64,000 nucleotides of DNA from Flavobacterium caeni (GTDB lineage Bacteria > Bacteroidota > Bacteroidia > Flavobacteriales > Flavobacteriaceae), in assembly GCF_900101895.1 (NCBI RefSeq), contig NZ_FMVF01000004.1, positions 248,001 through 312,000 on the forward strand, written 5' to 3'. Position numbers and translations under genes: made by a program. Positions 9,181 through 17,322 of this stretch are shown here, piece by piece. The notes below the pieces were generated by a model that was given only the letters and a program-made list of their open reading frames with translations, was not told where the DNA came from and did no database searches. Every line of letters starts with the position of its first letter. The first letter of the stretch is position 1.

Positions 9181-9212
9181 TTTATGACCTTATGACTTTA
9201 CGACTTTATGAC
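9181..9212. repeat. Four tandem 8-bp units directly behind the nuoF stop
   Basis: Units TTTATGAC, CTTATGAC, TTTACGAC and TTTATGAC follow each other and run into the nuoF stop codon (9212-9214), sharing one base with it. This is the same unit as at 6948-6995. Confidence 0.8.
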
Positions 9213-10579
9213 TAAACAGTTTCTTTCGAAACCAAATGCCTCACCTTCTCAAAAGGTTCATGCACAAAATGGTCCCTGTTTTTGATTTTCTCCGGGAAAC
9301 GCACGTGGTACTCGAATTCGTCTCTAAAATGACGGATCGCTGCCGCCACGGGCCATGCCGCCGCGTCGCCTAATGGGCAAATCGTGTTGCCCTCGATTTT
9401 GCTTTGGATGCTCCACAGCAAATCGATGTCTTCTTCGCGGCCGTGGCCGGTTTCGATACGGTGCAGCACTTTCTCGAGCCAACCCGTTCCTTCACGGCAA
9501 GGCGAACATTGTCCGCAGCTTTCGTGGTGGTAGAATCTAGAAAAGTTCCAGGTGTTGCGAACGATGCACGTGGTGTCGTTGTACACGATGAATCCGCCCG
9601 AACCAATCATCGAACCGCTGGCAAATCCGCCGTCCTGCATCGATTCATACGACATCAAACGGTCTTCGCCATTGGCTGTTTTATAGATCAGGTGCGCAGG
9701 CAAGATTGGAACAGATGAACCGCCCGGGACAAGCGCTTTCAAAGGCCTGTCGTCGAGCATGCCGCCGCAATATTCGTCCGAATTGATAAAATCGTACACC
9801 GAAATGCCCAGTTCGATTTCGTAAACGCCCGGTTTTTTGATGTGACCTGAGGCCGAAATCAACTTGGTTCCCGTCGATTTCTCGGTTCCGATTTTTGCGT
9901 ATTCTGCACCCGAATTCATCACGATCCACGGCACGGCCGAAATCGATTCGACGTTGTTGACCACGGTCGGGTTTTGCCACAAGCCCGAAATCGCAGGGAA
10001 TGGCGGCTTGATGCGCGGGTTGCCGCGTTTGCCTTCGAGCGATTCGATCAGCGCGGTTTCCTCGCCGCAAATGTAGGCGCCGCCGCCCACGTGTACATAC
10101 AGGTCGAGGTCGTAACCCGTGCCCAGGATGTTTTTGCCGAGCCATCCGGCCGCATAGGCTTCCTTGATGGCTTTTTCGAGTATCTTGAACACCCACATGT
10201 ATTCGCCGCGGATGTAGATGTAGGACAGGTTCGCTTCGAGCGCGTAACTCGCCGTAATCATCCCCTCGATCAAAAGATGCGGGATGTATTCCATCAAATA
10301 ACGGTCCTTGAACGTGCCCGGTTCCGATTCGTCGGCATTGCATACCAAATGTCTTGGTTTGCCCGATTTTTTGTCGATGAAACTCCATTTCATCCCCATC
10401 GGGAAACCGGCACCGCCGCGTCCTTTGAGCTGCGAATCCTTTACTTGGTTCACGACTTCGTCGGGTGTCATGGATTTGAGCGCTTTCTCGACCGATGCGT
10501 AGCCGCCTTCTTTGCGGTACACTTCATAGGTCTTGATGCCCGGAACGTTGATCTTGTCTAATAGTATTTGCTTACCCAT
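9212..10579 (-). CDS. nuoF: NADH-quinone oxidoreductase subunit F (NADH/FMN-binding)
   Basis: 455 residues, the catalytic subunit that oxidises NADH through FMN and cluster N3. The glycine-rich GRGGAGFP (residues 53-60) belongs to the nucleotide/FMN site. N3 ligands are C355, C358 and C361 (ESCGQCSPCREG) and C401 (ICPLGDAA). Length is typical. It overlaps nuoE by one base. Confidence 0.95.
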   Translation of the reverse strand: MGKQILLDKINVPGIKTYEVYRKEGGYASVEKALKSMTPDEVVNQVKDSQLKGRGGAGFPMGMKWSFIDKKSGKPRHLVCNADESEPGTFKDRYLMEYIPHLLIEGMITASYALEANLSYIYIRGEYMWVFKILEKAIKEAYAAGWLGKNILGTGYDLDLYVHVGGGAYICGEETALIESLEGKRGNPRIKPPFPAISGLWQNPTVVNNVESISAVPWIVMNSGAEYAKIGTEKSTGTKLISASGHIKKPGVYEIELGISVYDFINSDEYCGGMLDDRPLKALVPGGSSVPILPAHLIYKTANGEDRLMSYESMQDGGFASGSMIGSGGFIVYNDTTCIVRNTWNFSRFYHHESCGQCSPCREGTGWLEKVLHRIETGHGREEDIDLLWSIQSKIEGNTICPLGDAAAWPVAAAIRHFRDEFEYHVRFPEKIKNRDHFVHEPFEKVRHLVSKETV

Positions 10580-11118
10580 TACTCTGCGTTGTAATAAAGG
10601 TTGACTTTTCCTGCTTTACAGTCTTCGATGATCTGGTCAATCTTTTCCTTGGTCAAGTGCTCGCGGTAGGTGTCGCCGAGCTGCATCATCGGGGCATAGC
10701 CGCACGCGCCCAAACATTCTACGCCGCGTACTTCGAACATGCCGTCGGGTGTTGGTTGCCCGACGCCCACGCCGAGTTTGCTGCACGTATAATCCATCAA
10801 ATCCTCGACACCGCGCGTGGCGCAGCACGAAGTCTGACAAAATTCGAACATGTATTTGCCGATAGGACGTTGGTTGAACATCGTATAAAACGACACCACT
10901 TCATACACCTCGATCGGTTTGATGCCGATGATTTCGGCCACCTTGTCCATCAATTCGACCGACAGCCAGTTGTCATGCGCATCCTGGACGTCGTGCAAAA
11001 TTGGCAACAACGCCGATTTGCGTTTGTCGGCGGGATAATGGCCGAGGAGTTCATTGATGCGGTCCATCAGCGCTGGCGTGATGTTGATCGTTTGTTGGAT
11101 ATCGTGTGACTGTTTCAT
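10579..11118 (-). CDS. nuoE: NADH-quinone oxidoreductase subunit E (2Fe-2S)
   Basis: 179 residues, a thioredoxin-fold 2Fe-2S protein. Cluster N1a ligands are C94 and C99 (CQTSCC, where C98 or C99 serves) and C135 and C139 (CLGACG). It partners NuoF in the NADH dehydrogenase module. The spacing of the cysteines agrees with the family. Confidence 0.95.
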   Translation of the reverse strand: MKQSHDIQQTINITPALMDRINELLGHYPADKRKSALLPILHDVQDAHDNWLSVELMDKVAEIIGIKPIEVYEVVSFYTMFNQRPIGKYMFEFCQTSCCATRGVEDLMDYTCSKLGVGVGQPTPDGMFEVRGVECLGACGYAPMMQLGDTYREHLTKEKIDQIIEDCKAGKVNLYYNAE

Positions 11119-11124
11119 TTGTTA

Positions 11125-11197
11125 TTTTAAATTTTGAATTCTAAATTTTAAATGGTTCGAATGTCATTCATCATTTAAAATTCAACATTTATAATTT
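11125..11197. repeat. AT-rich inverted repeat in the nuoD-nuoE gap
   Basis: The left arm (11125-11153) and right arm (11173-11197) are imperfect reverse complements made of AATTTTGAATT-like words around a spacer of about 20 bases. Its right end lies one base from the nuoD stop. A clearly related element sits at 13532-13604. Confidence 0.65.
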
Positions 11198-11198
11198 C

Positions 11199-12434
11199 TT
11201 AAGCGTCTAATTCTCCGGCGATGACATTCAAGCTCGACAGCGTTGCGATCGCATCGGATAGCATCTGCCCTTTGACCATGTCGTTGAACGCCTGGTAATA
11301 AATAAAACACGGACGGCGGAAATGCAAGCGGTAAGGCGTACGGCTGCCGTCGGTGGTCAAATAAAAGCCAAGTTCGCCGTTGCCGCCCTCGACCGCGTGG
11401 TACACTTCGGTAACCGGGACGGGCACTTCGCCCATGACGATCTTAAAATGGTAGATAAGCGCCTCCATGTTGTGGTAGACCTCGTCTTTTGGCGGCAAGT
11501 AATAATCGGGAACATCGGCATGGTACGGTCCTTCGGGCAATTTGGCGAGTGCTTGTTTGATGATCGACAAACTCTCCCAAACCTCGGCGTTGCGTACGCA
11601 AAAACGGTCGTACGTATCGCCCGATTGGCCTACCGGGATGTTGAATTCAAAATCTTCATAAGACGAATACGGCTGCATGACGCGAATATCGTAGTCGATG
11701 CCCGCCGCGCGCAAATTCGGGCCGGTGAATCCGTAAGAAATTGCTTTTTCGGCCGAGATCGGACCCACGTCTATCGTACGGTCCATGAAAATCCTGTTAC
11801 GTGTAAGCAAATCTTCGAAATCTTTCCAGATTGGCGGAAACTCCTCGAGCAATTGGTTGAGTTTCTCAAACGCAAGCGGGCTCCAGTCGCGTTCGAAACC
11901 GCCCAGACGGCCCATGTTGGTCGTGAGTCTTGCGCCGCAAATTTCTTCGTAGATTTCGTATATTTTTTCGCGGTATTGGAACACATAAAGGAATCCGGTG
12001 AGTGCGCCCGTGTCGACCCCCAAAACCGAATTACAGATGATGTGGTCGGCGATACGCGCGAGTTCCATCACAATCACACGCAAGTACTGTGCGCGTTTCG
12101 GGACTTCGATGCCCAAAGCTTTCTCGACGGTCATCCACCAGCCCATGTTGTTGATGGGTGCCGAACAATAGTTCATACGGTCGGTGAGCGGCGTGATCTG
12201 GTAGAACGGACGGTTCTCGGCGATCTTCTCGAAAGCGCGGTGGATGTAGCCTACCGTACCTTCGCCGTCGATGATGCGTTCGCCGTCCATCAAAAGGATG
12301 TTCTGGAAAATCCCGTGCGTGGCAGGGTGTGTCGGGCCCAGGTTCAGGATCGACAGCTCGCTGCCGTCTTCATTTTTTCGGGCTTCGATGATTTCCGCAT
12401 AACGCAGTTCGGGTGGTAACAATAAGTCTGACAT
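11199..12434 (-). CDS. nuoD: NADH-quinone oxidoreductase subunit D (49 kDa type)
   Basis: About 411 residues. I prefer the ATG at 12434 (MSDLLLPPELRY) to the one at 12458, which would overlap nuoC. LNLGPTHPATHGIFQNILLM is the NuoD hallmark; its HxxTH-region histidine contacts quinone. GYIHRAFEKIAENRPFYQ and DRMNYCSAPINNMGWW are also typical. It forms the quinone site together with NuoB. NuoC and NuoD are separate genes here, not fused as in enterobacteria. Confidence 0.94.
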   Translation of the reverse strand: MSDLLLPPELRYAEIIEARKNEDGSELSILNLGPTHPATHGIFQNILLMDGERIIDGEGTVGYIHRAFEKIAENRPFYQITPLTDRMNYCSAPINNMGWWMTVEKALGIEVPKRAQYLRVIVMELARIADHIICNSVLGVDTGALTGFLYVFQYREKIYEIYEEICGARLTTNMGRLGGFERDWSPLAFEKLNQLLEEFPPIWKDFEDLLTRNRIFMDRTIDVGPISAEKAISYGFTGPNLRAAGIDYDIRVMQPYSSYEDFEFNIPVGQSGDTYDRFCVRNAEVWESLSIIKQALAKLPEGPYHADVPDYYLPPKDEVYHNMEALIYHFKIVMGEVPVPVTEVYHAVEGGNGELGFYLTTDGSRTPYRLHFRRPCFIYYQAFNDMVKGQMLSDAIATLSSLNVIAGELDA

Positions 12435-12451
12435 AGTATAGCGTGACTTAA

Positions 12452-12970
12452 TTAGCAATTATCGGTTGTTCGTCCAAAGTAACGGTCGTCCTTGTCGGTA
12501 CGTCCGCCGTCTTCGAGCGGGAATTCCTTGCGCAACGGGAACGAGACCATTTCGTCCATGTTCAAGATGCGCTTGAGTTGCGGATGGCCTTTGAATACGA
12601 TCCCAAAAAAATCATAGGTTTCGCGCTCCTGCCAGTTGGCGCTCAGGAACAAATTCGACACCGTAGCGATCTCTGGGTTTACGCCCAAATAGCATTTGAT
12701 GCGGATGCGTACATTGTCTACCCAGTTGTGCATGTGGTATACCACGGCAAATTGTCGGTCTTTGTCGGCGTCGGGAAAATGCATCCCGCACAACGTGGTC
12801 AAAAAGTTGAAACGCAGCGTGGCGTTGTCGCGTAAAAACAACATTACTTCTGAAATGGATTCAGAGTCCACCTCAAAAGTAAGGATGTCGTGTATTTGCT
12901 GAAAATCGCCGACCGCAGCACCAAACTGGTCTGTAAGCGTATGCTGTATTACCGAATTTTCTAAAGCCAT
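12452..12970 (-). CDS. nuoC: NADH-quinone oxidoreductase subunit C (30 kDa type)
   Basis: 172 residues from the ATG at 12970 (MALENSVIQ). A longer frame to 13099 exists but would lie inside nuoB. The 'HPQLKRILNMDEM' region and the C-terminal 'FPLRKEFPLEDGGRTDKDDR' fit the 30 kDa subunit signature; the latter is close to the ExPLRKDFPL motif. It is a structural subunit of the hydrophilic arm. Its start overlaps the nuoB stop by one base. Confidence 0.92.
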   Translation of the reverse strand: MALENSVIQHTLTDQFGAAVGDFQQIHDILTFEVDSESISEVMLFLRDNATLRFNFLTTLCGMHFPDADKDRQFAVVYHMHNWVDNVRIRIKCYLGVNPEIATVSNLFLSANWQERETYDFFGIVFKGHPQLKRILNMDEMVSFPLRKEFPLEDGGRTDKDDRYFGRTTDNC

Positions 12971-13521
12971 TATTTGATGTTGTATGATGCGAGCAATTCT
13001 GTGTATTCTGGCGAGCTTCTGCGGCGTACCGATTCGGTCTTGACCATGTCCTGCAGACGCATGATGCCGTCGAGGATTTGTTCTGGTCTTGGCGGACAAC
13101 CCGGCACGTAGACGTCTACGGGAATCACCTTGTCGATGCCCTGCAAAACCGAGTAGGTGTCAAAAATTCCACCCGAGCAAGCGCAAGCGCCCACCGAAAT
13201 CACCCAGCGCGGTTCGGCCATTTGTTCGTAAACCTGGCGCAGGATGGGGGCCATTTTCTTGGCGATCGTTCCCATGACCAAAAGCATGTCGGCCTGGCGC
13301 GGCGAAAAACTCATGCGCTCCGACCCAAAACGCGCCACATCGTAGTGCGAGGCCATGGTCGCCATGAATTCAATCCCGCAGCAAGAAGTGGCAAACGGCA
13401 ACGGCCAAAGCGAATTGGCGCGCGCAAGCCCCACGACGTCACTGAGTTTGGTGGCAAAAAAACCTTCGCCGGCAAATCCAGGAGGTGCTTCTGCGTTGGT
13501 GTTTATTTTTGAATCGCTCAT
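12970..13521 (-). CDS. nuoB: NADH-quinone oxidoreductase subunit B (cluster N2)
   Basis: 183 residues. It carries 4Fe-4S cluster N2, the last electron donor to quinone. The ligands C47, C48, C113 and C142 have the same spacing as in Escherichia coli NuoB (adjacent pair, +65, +29). Key stretches are SCCGIEFMATM, GACACSGGIFDTY and VPGCPPRPEQ. Length is normal. Confidence 0.95.
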   Translation of the reverse strand: MSDSKINTNAEAPPGFAGEGFFATKLSDVVGLARANSLWPLPFATSCCGIEFMATMASHYDVARFGSERMSFSPRQADMLLVMGTIAKKMAPILRQVYEQMAEPRWVISVGACACSGGIFDTYSVLQGIDKVIPVDVYVPGCPPRPEQILDGIMRLQDMVKTESVRRRSSPEYTELLASYNIK

Positions 13522-13531
13522 TTTTTTGATA

Positions 13532-13604
13532 TTATAAATTTTGAATTCTAAATTTTAAATTGATCGGAATCACCCATTCAACACTTAAAATTTATAATTT
13601 AAAA
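13532..13604. repeat. AT-rich inverted repeat in the nuoA-nuoB gap
   Basis: Two AT-rich arms (13532-13560 and 13583-13603) are imperfect reverse complements. The left arm shares a stretch of about 25 bases with the left arm at 11125-11153, so the two are copies of one element. Confidence 0.65.
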
Positions 13605-13611
13605 TAATTTG

Positions 13612-13977
13612 TTATTCCCACTCGAGGCCTTTTTTCTTCAAGACATAGAAAAATCCGACCAAAAGCAACGTGATGAAAATGCCCATTTTGATCAAGCCTT
13701 CCATACCCATTTCGCGGAAATTGACCGCCCACGGGTACATGAAAATCACCTCGACGTCGAACAAGACGAACAAGATGGCCACGAGAAAATATTTGACAGA
13801 AAAAGGGATACGCGCGTTACCGACCGATTCGATCCCGCACTCGAAGTTTTTGTCCTTGTTTTTGGAGCTGCGTTTGGGGCCCAGGAACGACGAAACGATG
13901 ATGGTCATGACCACAAATCCGACGGCAAGTCCCATTTGCATGATAATCGGTAGGTAATCGATTTGGCTGGTTTGCAT
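13612..13977 (-). CDS. nuoA: NADH-quinone oxidoreductase subunit A
   Basis: 121 residues from the ATG at 13977 (MQTSQIDYLPII); the longer frame to 14028 runs across the promoter. Three membrane helices. FECGIESVGNARIPFSVKYF carries the conserved Cys of the ND3 loop, and ILFVLFDVEVIFMYPWAV is the family signature. It is the first gene of the operon, about 33 bases behind the -7 box. Confidence 0.94.
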   Translation of the reverse strand: MQTSQIDYLPIIMQMGLAVGFVVMTIIVSSFLGPKRSSKNKDKNFECGIESVGNARIPFSVKYFLVAILFVLFDVEVIFMYPWAVNFREMGMEGLIKMGIFITLLLVGFFYVLKKKGLEWE

Positions 13978-14009
13978 GGCAGTAGAAAATCTGGTTTGTA
14001 TTTGAACCA

Positions 14010-14039
14010 CAAAGATAACCCTCCGCAATTAAATAGCAA
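14010..14039 (-). promoter_or_regulatory. Promoter of the nuo operon
   Basis: On the minus strand, TTG (complement of 14037-14039), a 19-base spacer and TATCTTTG (complement of 14010-14017) match the flavobacterial TTG-N17..23-TAnnTTTG pattern exactly. The predicted leader before nuoA is about 25 bases. Confidence 0.75.
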
Positions 14040-14189
14040 CCCATTTTTGCAATTTCGCGGCTACTATAACGTTGTAAATCGCTAATTTTTATTGATTATA
14101 AATAAGGGTTGTTTTTGCGTCGATTGTGGGCAATTCCCAATTTCTGTTGACGTTTTTTTACCCAAAAAGCGACCTGGCCTAAATTTACG

Positions 14190-14218
14190 CAAAAAAAAAC
14201 GCCCCGAACTTCGGGGCG
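14190..14218 (-). terminator. Terminator after the cold-shock gene
   Basis: CGCCCCGA (14200-14207) and TCGGGGCG (14211-14218) form a strong stem with a 3-base loop. A run of nine A on the plus strand (T on the minus strand) follows in the minus direction. Confidence 0.85.
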
Positions 14219-14252
14219 CCTGACTTTTCAAGGCAACAAAAATACTTATATT

Positions 14253-14453
14253 TTAGTTCGAAAGGACAGTAACCTGAGCGGCCACTTTTCCTTTTCTTCC
14301 TTCTTCTTCTTCATAGCTCACCTTGTCTCCTTCGCGGATTTCCTCGGCTTTGATTCCGGTGGCGTGAACGAAGATGTCTTTCCCTGTTTCTTCGTCTGTA
14401 ATGAATCCGTAACCTTTTGATTCATTGAAAAATTTTACTGTACCTGTGCGCAT
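14253..14453 (-). CDS. Cold-shock domain protein (CspA family)
   Basis: 66 residues, a single OB-fold cold-shock domain that binds single-stranded RNA/DNA. Both RNA-binding motifs are present: KGYGFI (RNP1) and DIFVHAT (RNP2). The middle is rich in Glu (VSYEEEEGRKGK). It is a single-gene unit with its own promoter and terminator. Which Csp paralogue it is cannot be told from one copy. Confidence 0.93.
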   Translation of the reverse strand: MRTGTVKFFNESKGYGFITDEETGKDIFVHATGIKAEEIREGDKVSYEEEEGRKGKVAAQVTVLSN

Positions 14454-14485
14454 TGTAATTGTAGTAATAAAAAGTTATAATGGTA

Positions 14486-14514
14486 CAAATGTAAACTTTA
14501 AACTGATATGGCAA
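14486..14514 (-). promoter_or_regulatory. Promoter of the cold-shock gene
   Basis: On the minus strand, TTG (complement of 14512-14514), 18 bases and TACATTTG (complement of 14486-14493) match the flavobacterial consensus. The start codon lies about 32 bases downstream of the -7 box. Confidence 0.7.
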
Positions 14515-14583
14515 TGCGTGGGTGTTAAAAAAATCTAAAAAATGCGAAAACGTTTAATTTTTTAAGATTTTTCTAAAGAAAAT

Positions 14584-16335
14584 CTATTTTAAATCGAGTT
14601 TTATATTCAATTCTTTCAATTGTTCGGGGCTGATGGGCGACGGCGCGTCGATCATCACATCGCGTCCCGAATTGTTTTTTGGGAACGCAATAAAGTCGCG
14701 GATGGTTTCCTGTCCGCCCAAAATGGCCACCAAGCGGTCGAGTCCGAAAGCCAATCCACCATGCGGCGGGGCGCCATACTGGAACGCATCCATCAAAAAT
14801 CCGAATTGGTTTTTGGCTTCTTCTTCGGTAAAGCCCAAGTATTTGAACATCAATTGCTGCGTGGCCTTGTCGTGGATACGGATCGATCCGCCGCCAATCT
14901 CGTTCCCGTTCAAAACCATGTCATACGCATTGGCGCGTACGGCGCCCGGATCGGTTTCGAGCAATTTCATGTCTTCGGGTTTTGGTGACGTAAACGGGTG
15001 GTGCATCGCATGCCATCTGCCCGAATCCTCGTCTTGCTCCAAAAGCGGGAAGTCAACCACCCAAAGCGGTGCGAATTCCTCTGGTTTTCTAAGGCCCAAA
15101 CGCGTTGCCAGTTCCATTCTTAAAGCCGACAATTGCGTACGTGTTTTGTGCGCGCCGCCCGACAATACAAAAATCATGTCGCCTGATTTTGCGCCCGTGG
15201 CTTCGGCCCAACGTTTCAAATCTTCCTGATCGTAGAATTTATCGACCGACGATTTGAAACTGCCGTCTTCGTTGCATTTCACATATACCATTCCGCTTGC
15301 GCCGATCTGCGGACGCTTGACCCATTCGATGAGCGCGTCGATTTCCTTGCGCGTCATTTCGCCACAGCCTGGAGCGGCGATTCCGACGACCAATTCAGCC
15401 GAATTGAATACGCCAAAATCCTTGTGTTGCGCGACGCTGTTGAGCTCGCCGAACTCCATCCCGAAACGAATGTCGGGCTTGTCGTTGCCATAGGTTTTCA
15501 TCGCGTGGTCGTAGGTCATGCGTGGGAATTTGTCGACCTCGATGCCTTTGAGTTCCTTGAGCAAATGGCGGGTCAATCCTTCGAATACGTTCAAGATGTC
15601 TTCTTGTTCCACGAAAGCCATCTCGCAGTCGATTTGCGTAAATTCGGGTTGACGGTCGGCGCGCAAATCCTCGTCGCGGAAACATTTCACGATCTGGAAA
15701 TACTTGTCCATGCCGCCCACCATCAAAAGCTGTTTAAAGGTTTGTGGCGATTGCGGCAACGCATAGAATTGGCCTTCGTTCATTCGGCTCGGCACCACAA
15801 AATCGCGGGCGCCCTCGGGCGTCGATTTGATCAGGTACGGCGTCTCGATTTCGCAAAACCCCTGCGCCGATAAAAAGTTGCGCACGGCCATCGCGACCGT
15901 ATGGCGAAACAATAACGCGTTGCGCACCGGGCTGCGACGGATGTCGAGGTAGCGGTATTTCATGCGCAGTTCCTCGCCGCCGTCGGTGTCGTCTTCTATC
16001 GTAAACGGTGGGAGCAACGCGGGGTTCAAGATGTTGAGTTCGGTGACCAACAATTCGATGTCGCCCGTGGCCATGTTCGCGTTCTTCGACTCGCGTTCGA
16101 TGACCTTGCCTGTGGCTTGGATCACGAATTCGCGCCCGAGCGTCTTGGCCAATTCAAACACGGCGTTGTCGCTGCGGCTTTCGTCAAAAACGAGTTGCGT
16201 GATGCCGTAGCGGTCGCGCAAATCGACCCAGTGCACGAATCCTTTGTCGCGTGATTTTTGGACCCAGCCTGCGAGCGTGACGGTTTGGTTGATGTGGGCG
16301 GCGGTGAGTTCCCCGCAATTGTGGCTTCTGTACAT
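14584..16335 (-). CDS. aspS: Aspartate--tRNA ligase
   Basis: 583 residues, the length of bacterial-type AspRS. An N-terminal OB-fold anticodon-binding domain ([20 protein letters not shown]) is followed by the class II catalytic core with the bacterial GAD insertion. Motif 2 is [18 protein letters not shown]; motif 3 is [16 protein letters not shown]. It charges tRNA-Asp. It is a single-gene unit. Confidence 0.96.
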   Translation of the reverse strand: MYRSHNCGELTAAHINQTVTLAGWVQKSRDKGFVHWVDLRDRYGITQLVFDESRSDNAVFELAKTLGREFVIQATGKVIERESKNANMATGDIELLVTELNILNPALLPPFTIEDDTDGGEELRMKYRYLDIRRSPVRNALLFRHTVAMAVRNFLSAQGFCEIETPYLIKSTPEGARDFVVPSRMNEGQFYALPQSPQTFKQLLMVGGMDKYFQIVKCFRDEDLRADRQPEFTQIDCEMAFVEQEDILNVFEGLTRHLLKELKGIEVDKFPRMTYDHAMKTYGNDKPDIRFGMEFGELNSVAQHKDFGVFNSAELVVGIAAPGCGEMTRKEIDALIEWVKRPQIGASGMVYVKCNEDGSFKSSVDKFYDQEDLKRWAEATGAKSGDMIFVLSGGAHKTRTQLSALRMELATRLGLRKPEEFAPLWVVDFPLLEQDEDSGRWHAMHHPFTSPKPEDMKLLETDPGAVRANAYDMVLNGNEIGGGSIRIHDKATQQLMFKYLGFTEEEAKNQFGFLMDAFQYGAPPHGGLAFGLDRLVAILGGQETIRDFIAFPKNNSGRDVMIDAPSPISPEQLKELNIKLDLK

Positions 16336-16352
16336 CTTGATGAAATTTTGCG

Positions 16353-16372
16353 CAAATTTAAGCGATATCGCT
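16353..16372 (-). promoter_or_regulatory. Probable -7 box of aspS with adjoining palindrome
   Basis: TAAATTTG on the minus strand (complement of 16353-16360) matches TAnnTTTG, 18 bases before the aspS start. It is directly preceded by the perfect 12-bp palindrome AGCGATATCGCT (16361-16372). No TTG at the usual distance was found, so this is a weaker call. Confidence 0.4.
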
Positions 16373-16402
16373 CAATTATGAGGAGTGATTTACATTTTAA
16401 TT

Positions 16403-16492
16403 TGGGCGTTGCCTTCGGCCGGGCTTTACGCTGCAATCTTTTGTTCCGCAGGCTCCACAAAAGGATTTTCGCTTCAATCCCTAACGCGGCCG
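16403..16492. repeat. REP-like element, copy 2
   Basis: It starts GGGCGTTGCC, then CCGGGCTTTACGCTGCAATC, TTTTG, a spacer, CAAAAGGATTTTCGCTTCAA and TCCCTAACGCGG. It is inverted relative to copy 3 at 16626-16757, so the two flank the fragment at 16539-16622. Confidence 0.65.
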
Positions 16493-16538
16493 CACGAAGA
16501 GCGTTTAGGATTATAGGGAAATCTGTTATTCGCTTGTG

Positions 16539-16622
16539 AGCGCATTGTCGAAAGGCGGTTACGTGGTCAGCATTCAAACGCAAGAAGGTGCGCATATCAA
16601 CCGCAAGTTTCTCAAGGATTGA
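16539..16622 (+). pseudogene. Remnant: last codons of a T9SS type A cargo protein
   Basis: An open frame ending at the stop codon 16620-16622 reads SALSKGGYVVSIQTQEGAHI then NRKFLKD. This matches the end of a T9SS type A sorting domain (LS.G.Y.V.I.t..G....KF.K); compare the intact ends at 36150 and 63629. No signal peptide, start or body precedes it; upstream is repeat DNA. I infer the tail of a lost gene between two inverted repeat copies. This whole 570-base gap (16336-16906) contains no intact gene. Confidence 0.5.
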
Positions 16623-16625
16623 CGA

Positions 16626-16757
16626 CCGCGTTAGGGATGGCAGCGGCATCCTTTTGCGGAGTCCCGACGCTTCGGGACGAAGCAAAAGATATAGCGAACA
16701 GCCCGGCCGCGGCCTAAAATTTTGATTTTAACGTTTTTACGCCAATCCGCGGCAACG
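16626..16757. repeat. REP-like element, copy 3 (inverted to copy 2)
   Basis: Read on the minus strand it gives GGGCGTTGCCGCGG, GCCGGGCTGTTCGCTAT, CTTTTGCTTCGTCCCG, CGGGACTCCGCAAAAGGAT, GCCGCTGCCATCCCTAACGC. It contains an inner hairpin of the CCCGACGCTTCGGG type (16662-16675) and is the same family as copies 1, 2 and 4. Confidence 0.65.
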
Positions 16758-16863
16758 CCCAACCCACAAGGCTTTCCGACGTTTTTTCAAATTTCCAATG
16801 TTAAGTTTTCATTCAATGTTACCAAATTGTTAAGTCAAAGTGTCCTAATTGTAAATAATTGAG

Positions 16864-16871
16864 TAAGTTTG
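16864..16871 (+). promoter_or_regulatory. Possible -7 box before the MORN-like gene
   Basis: TAAGTTTG matches TAnnTTTG, 35 bases before the ATG at 16907. No TTG lies within the usual 17-23 base distance, so only half of the consensus is present. Confidence 0.4.
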
Positions 16872-16906
16872 TAGTAAGATTATCAACAATTAAAACCTAC
16901 GACATT

Positions 16907-17254
16907 ATGAAAAAGTACATGATCATTGGAGCGATGCTGGTGTCAGGCATGATTTCGGCGCACACGATAGAACCCAAACTCGAAGCCTACGGCGATTTGG
17001 TCAAAGCAACCTATTACCATGAAAATGGCAAGATTGCCCAAACCGGATTTTTCAAAGACGGCAAACTCGAGGGGCAATGGGTTGCCTACGATGCCAACGG
17101 CGTCAAGAAGTCGGTGGGCGAATACAGCAATGGCGAGAAAACTGGCAAATGGGTATTTTTTGGCGAGAACAATCTGGCCGAAGTGAACTACAAAAGCAAT
17201 AAAATAGAGTCGGTCAAGAACTGGAAAGCAGAAGCCCTGGCCAACCGCAACTAA
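16907..17254 (+). CDS. Secreted MORN/YwqK-like repeat protein
   Basis: 115 residues from the ATG at 16907; the earlier in-frame start would place residues in front of a good signal peptide (MKKYMIIGAMLVSGMISAH). The rest is repeats of the form YYHENGKIAQTGFFKDGKLE, GQWVAYDANGVKKSVGEY and NGEKTGKWVFF, typical of MORN-like 'YwqK family' proteins. In this family the role is unclear; despite the common name 'antitoxin' there is no toxin gene beside it. A shared terminator follows. Confidence 0.75.
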   Translation: MKKYMIIGAMLVSGMISAHTIEPKLEAYGDLVKATYYHENGKIAQTGFFKDGKLEGQWVAYDANGVKKSVGEYSNGEKTGKWVFFGENNLAEVNYKSNKIESVKNWKAEALANRN

Positions 17255-17288
17255 TAAAAAATAACAATAACTAATAAGGAATAAAAAA

Positions 17289-17311
17289 AGCCCGCTGCAA
17301 GCGGGCTTTTT
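17289..17311. terminator. Bidirectional terminator between converging genes
   Basis: AGCCCGC and GCGGGCT form a 7-bp stem with a TGCAA loop, with an A-run on the left and a T-run on the right. It serves both the MORN-like gene (plus) and the RND operon (minus). Confidence 0.85.
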
Positions 17312-17322
17312 GTTTATAGAAA

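Noticed and set aside
6948..9212. Tandem 8-bp arrays as a possible CRISPR
   Set aside because: Units are 8 bp without spacers, there are no unique spacer sequences and no cas genes.
12971..13099. Longer nuoC frame
   Set aside because: The extension is fully within nuoB and not similar to NuoC; the ATG at 12970 overlaps the nuoB stop as elsewhere in the operon.
16907..17254. MORN/YwqK-like gene as the antitoxin of a toxin-antitoxin pair
   Set aside because: The family name suggests it, but no toxin gene is next to it and the protein has a secretion signal.
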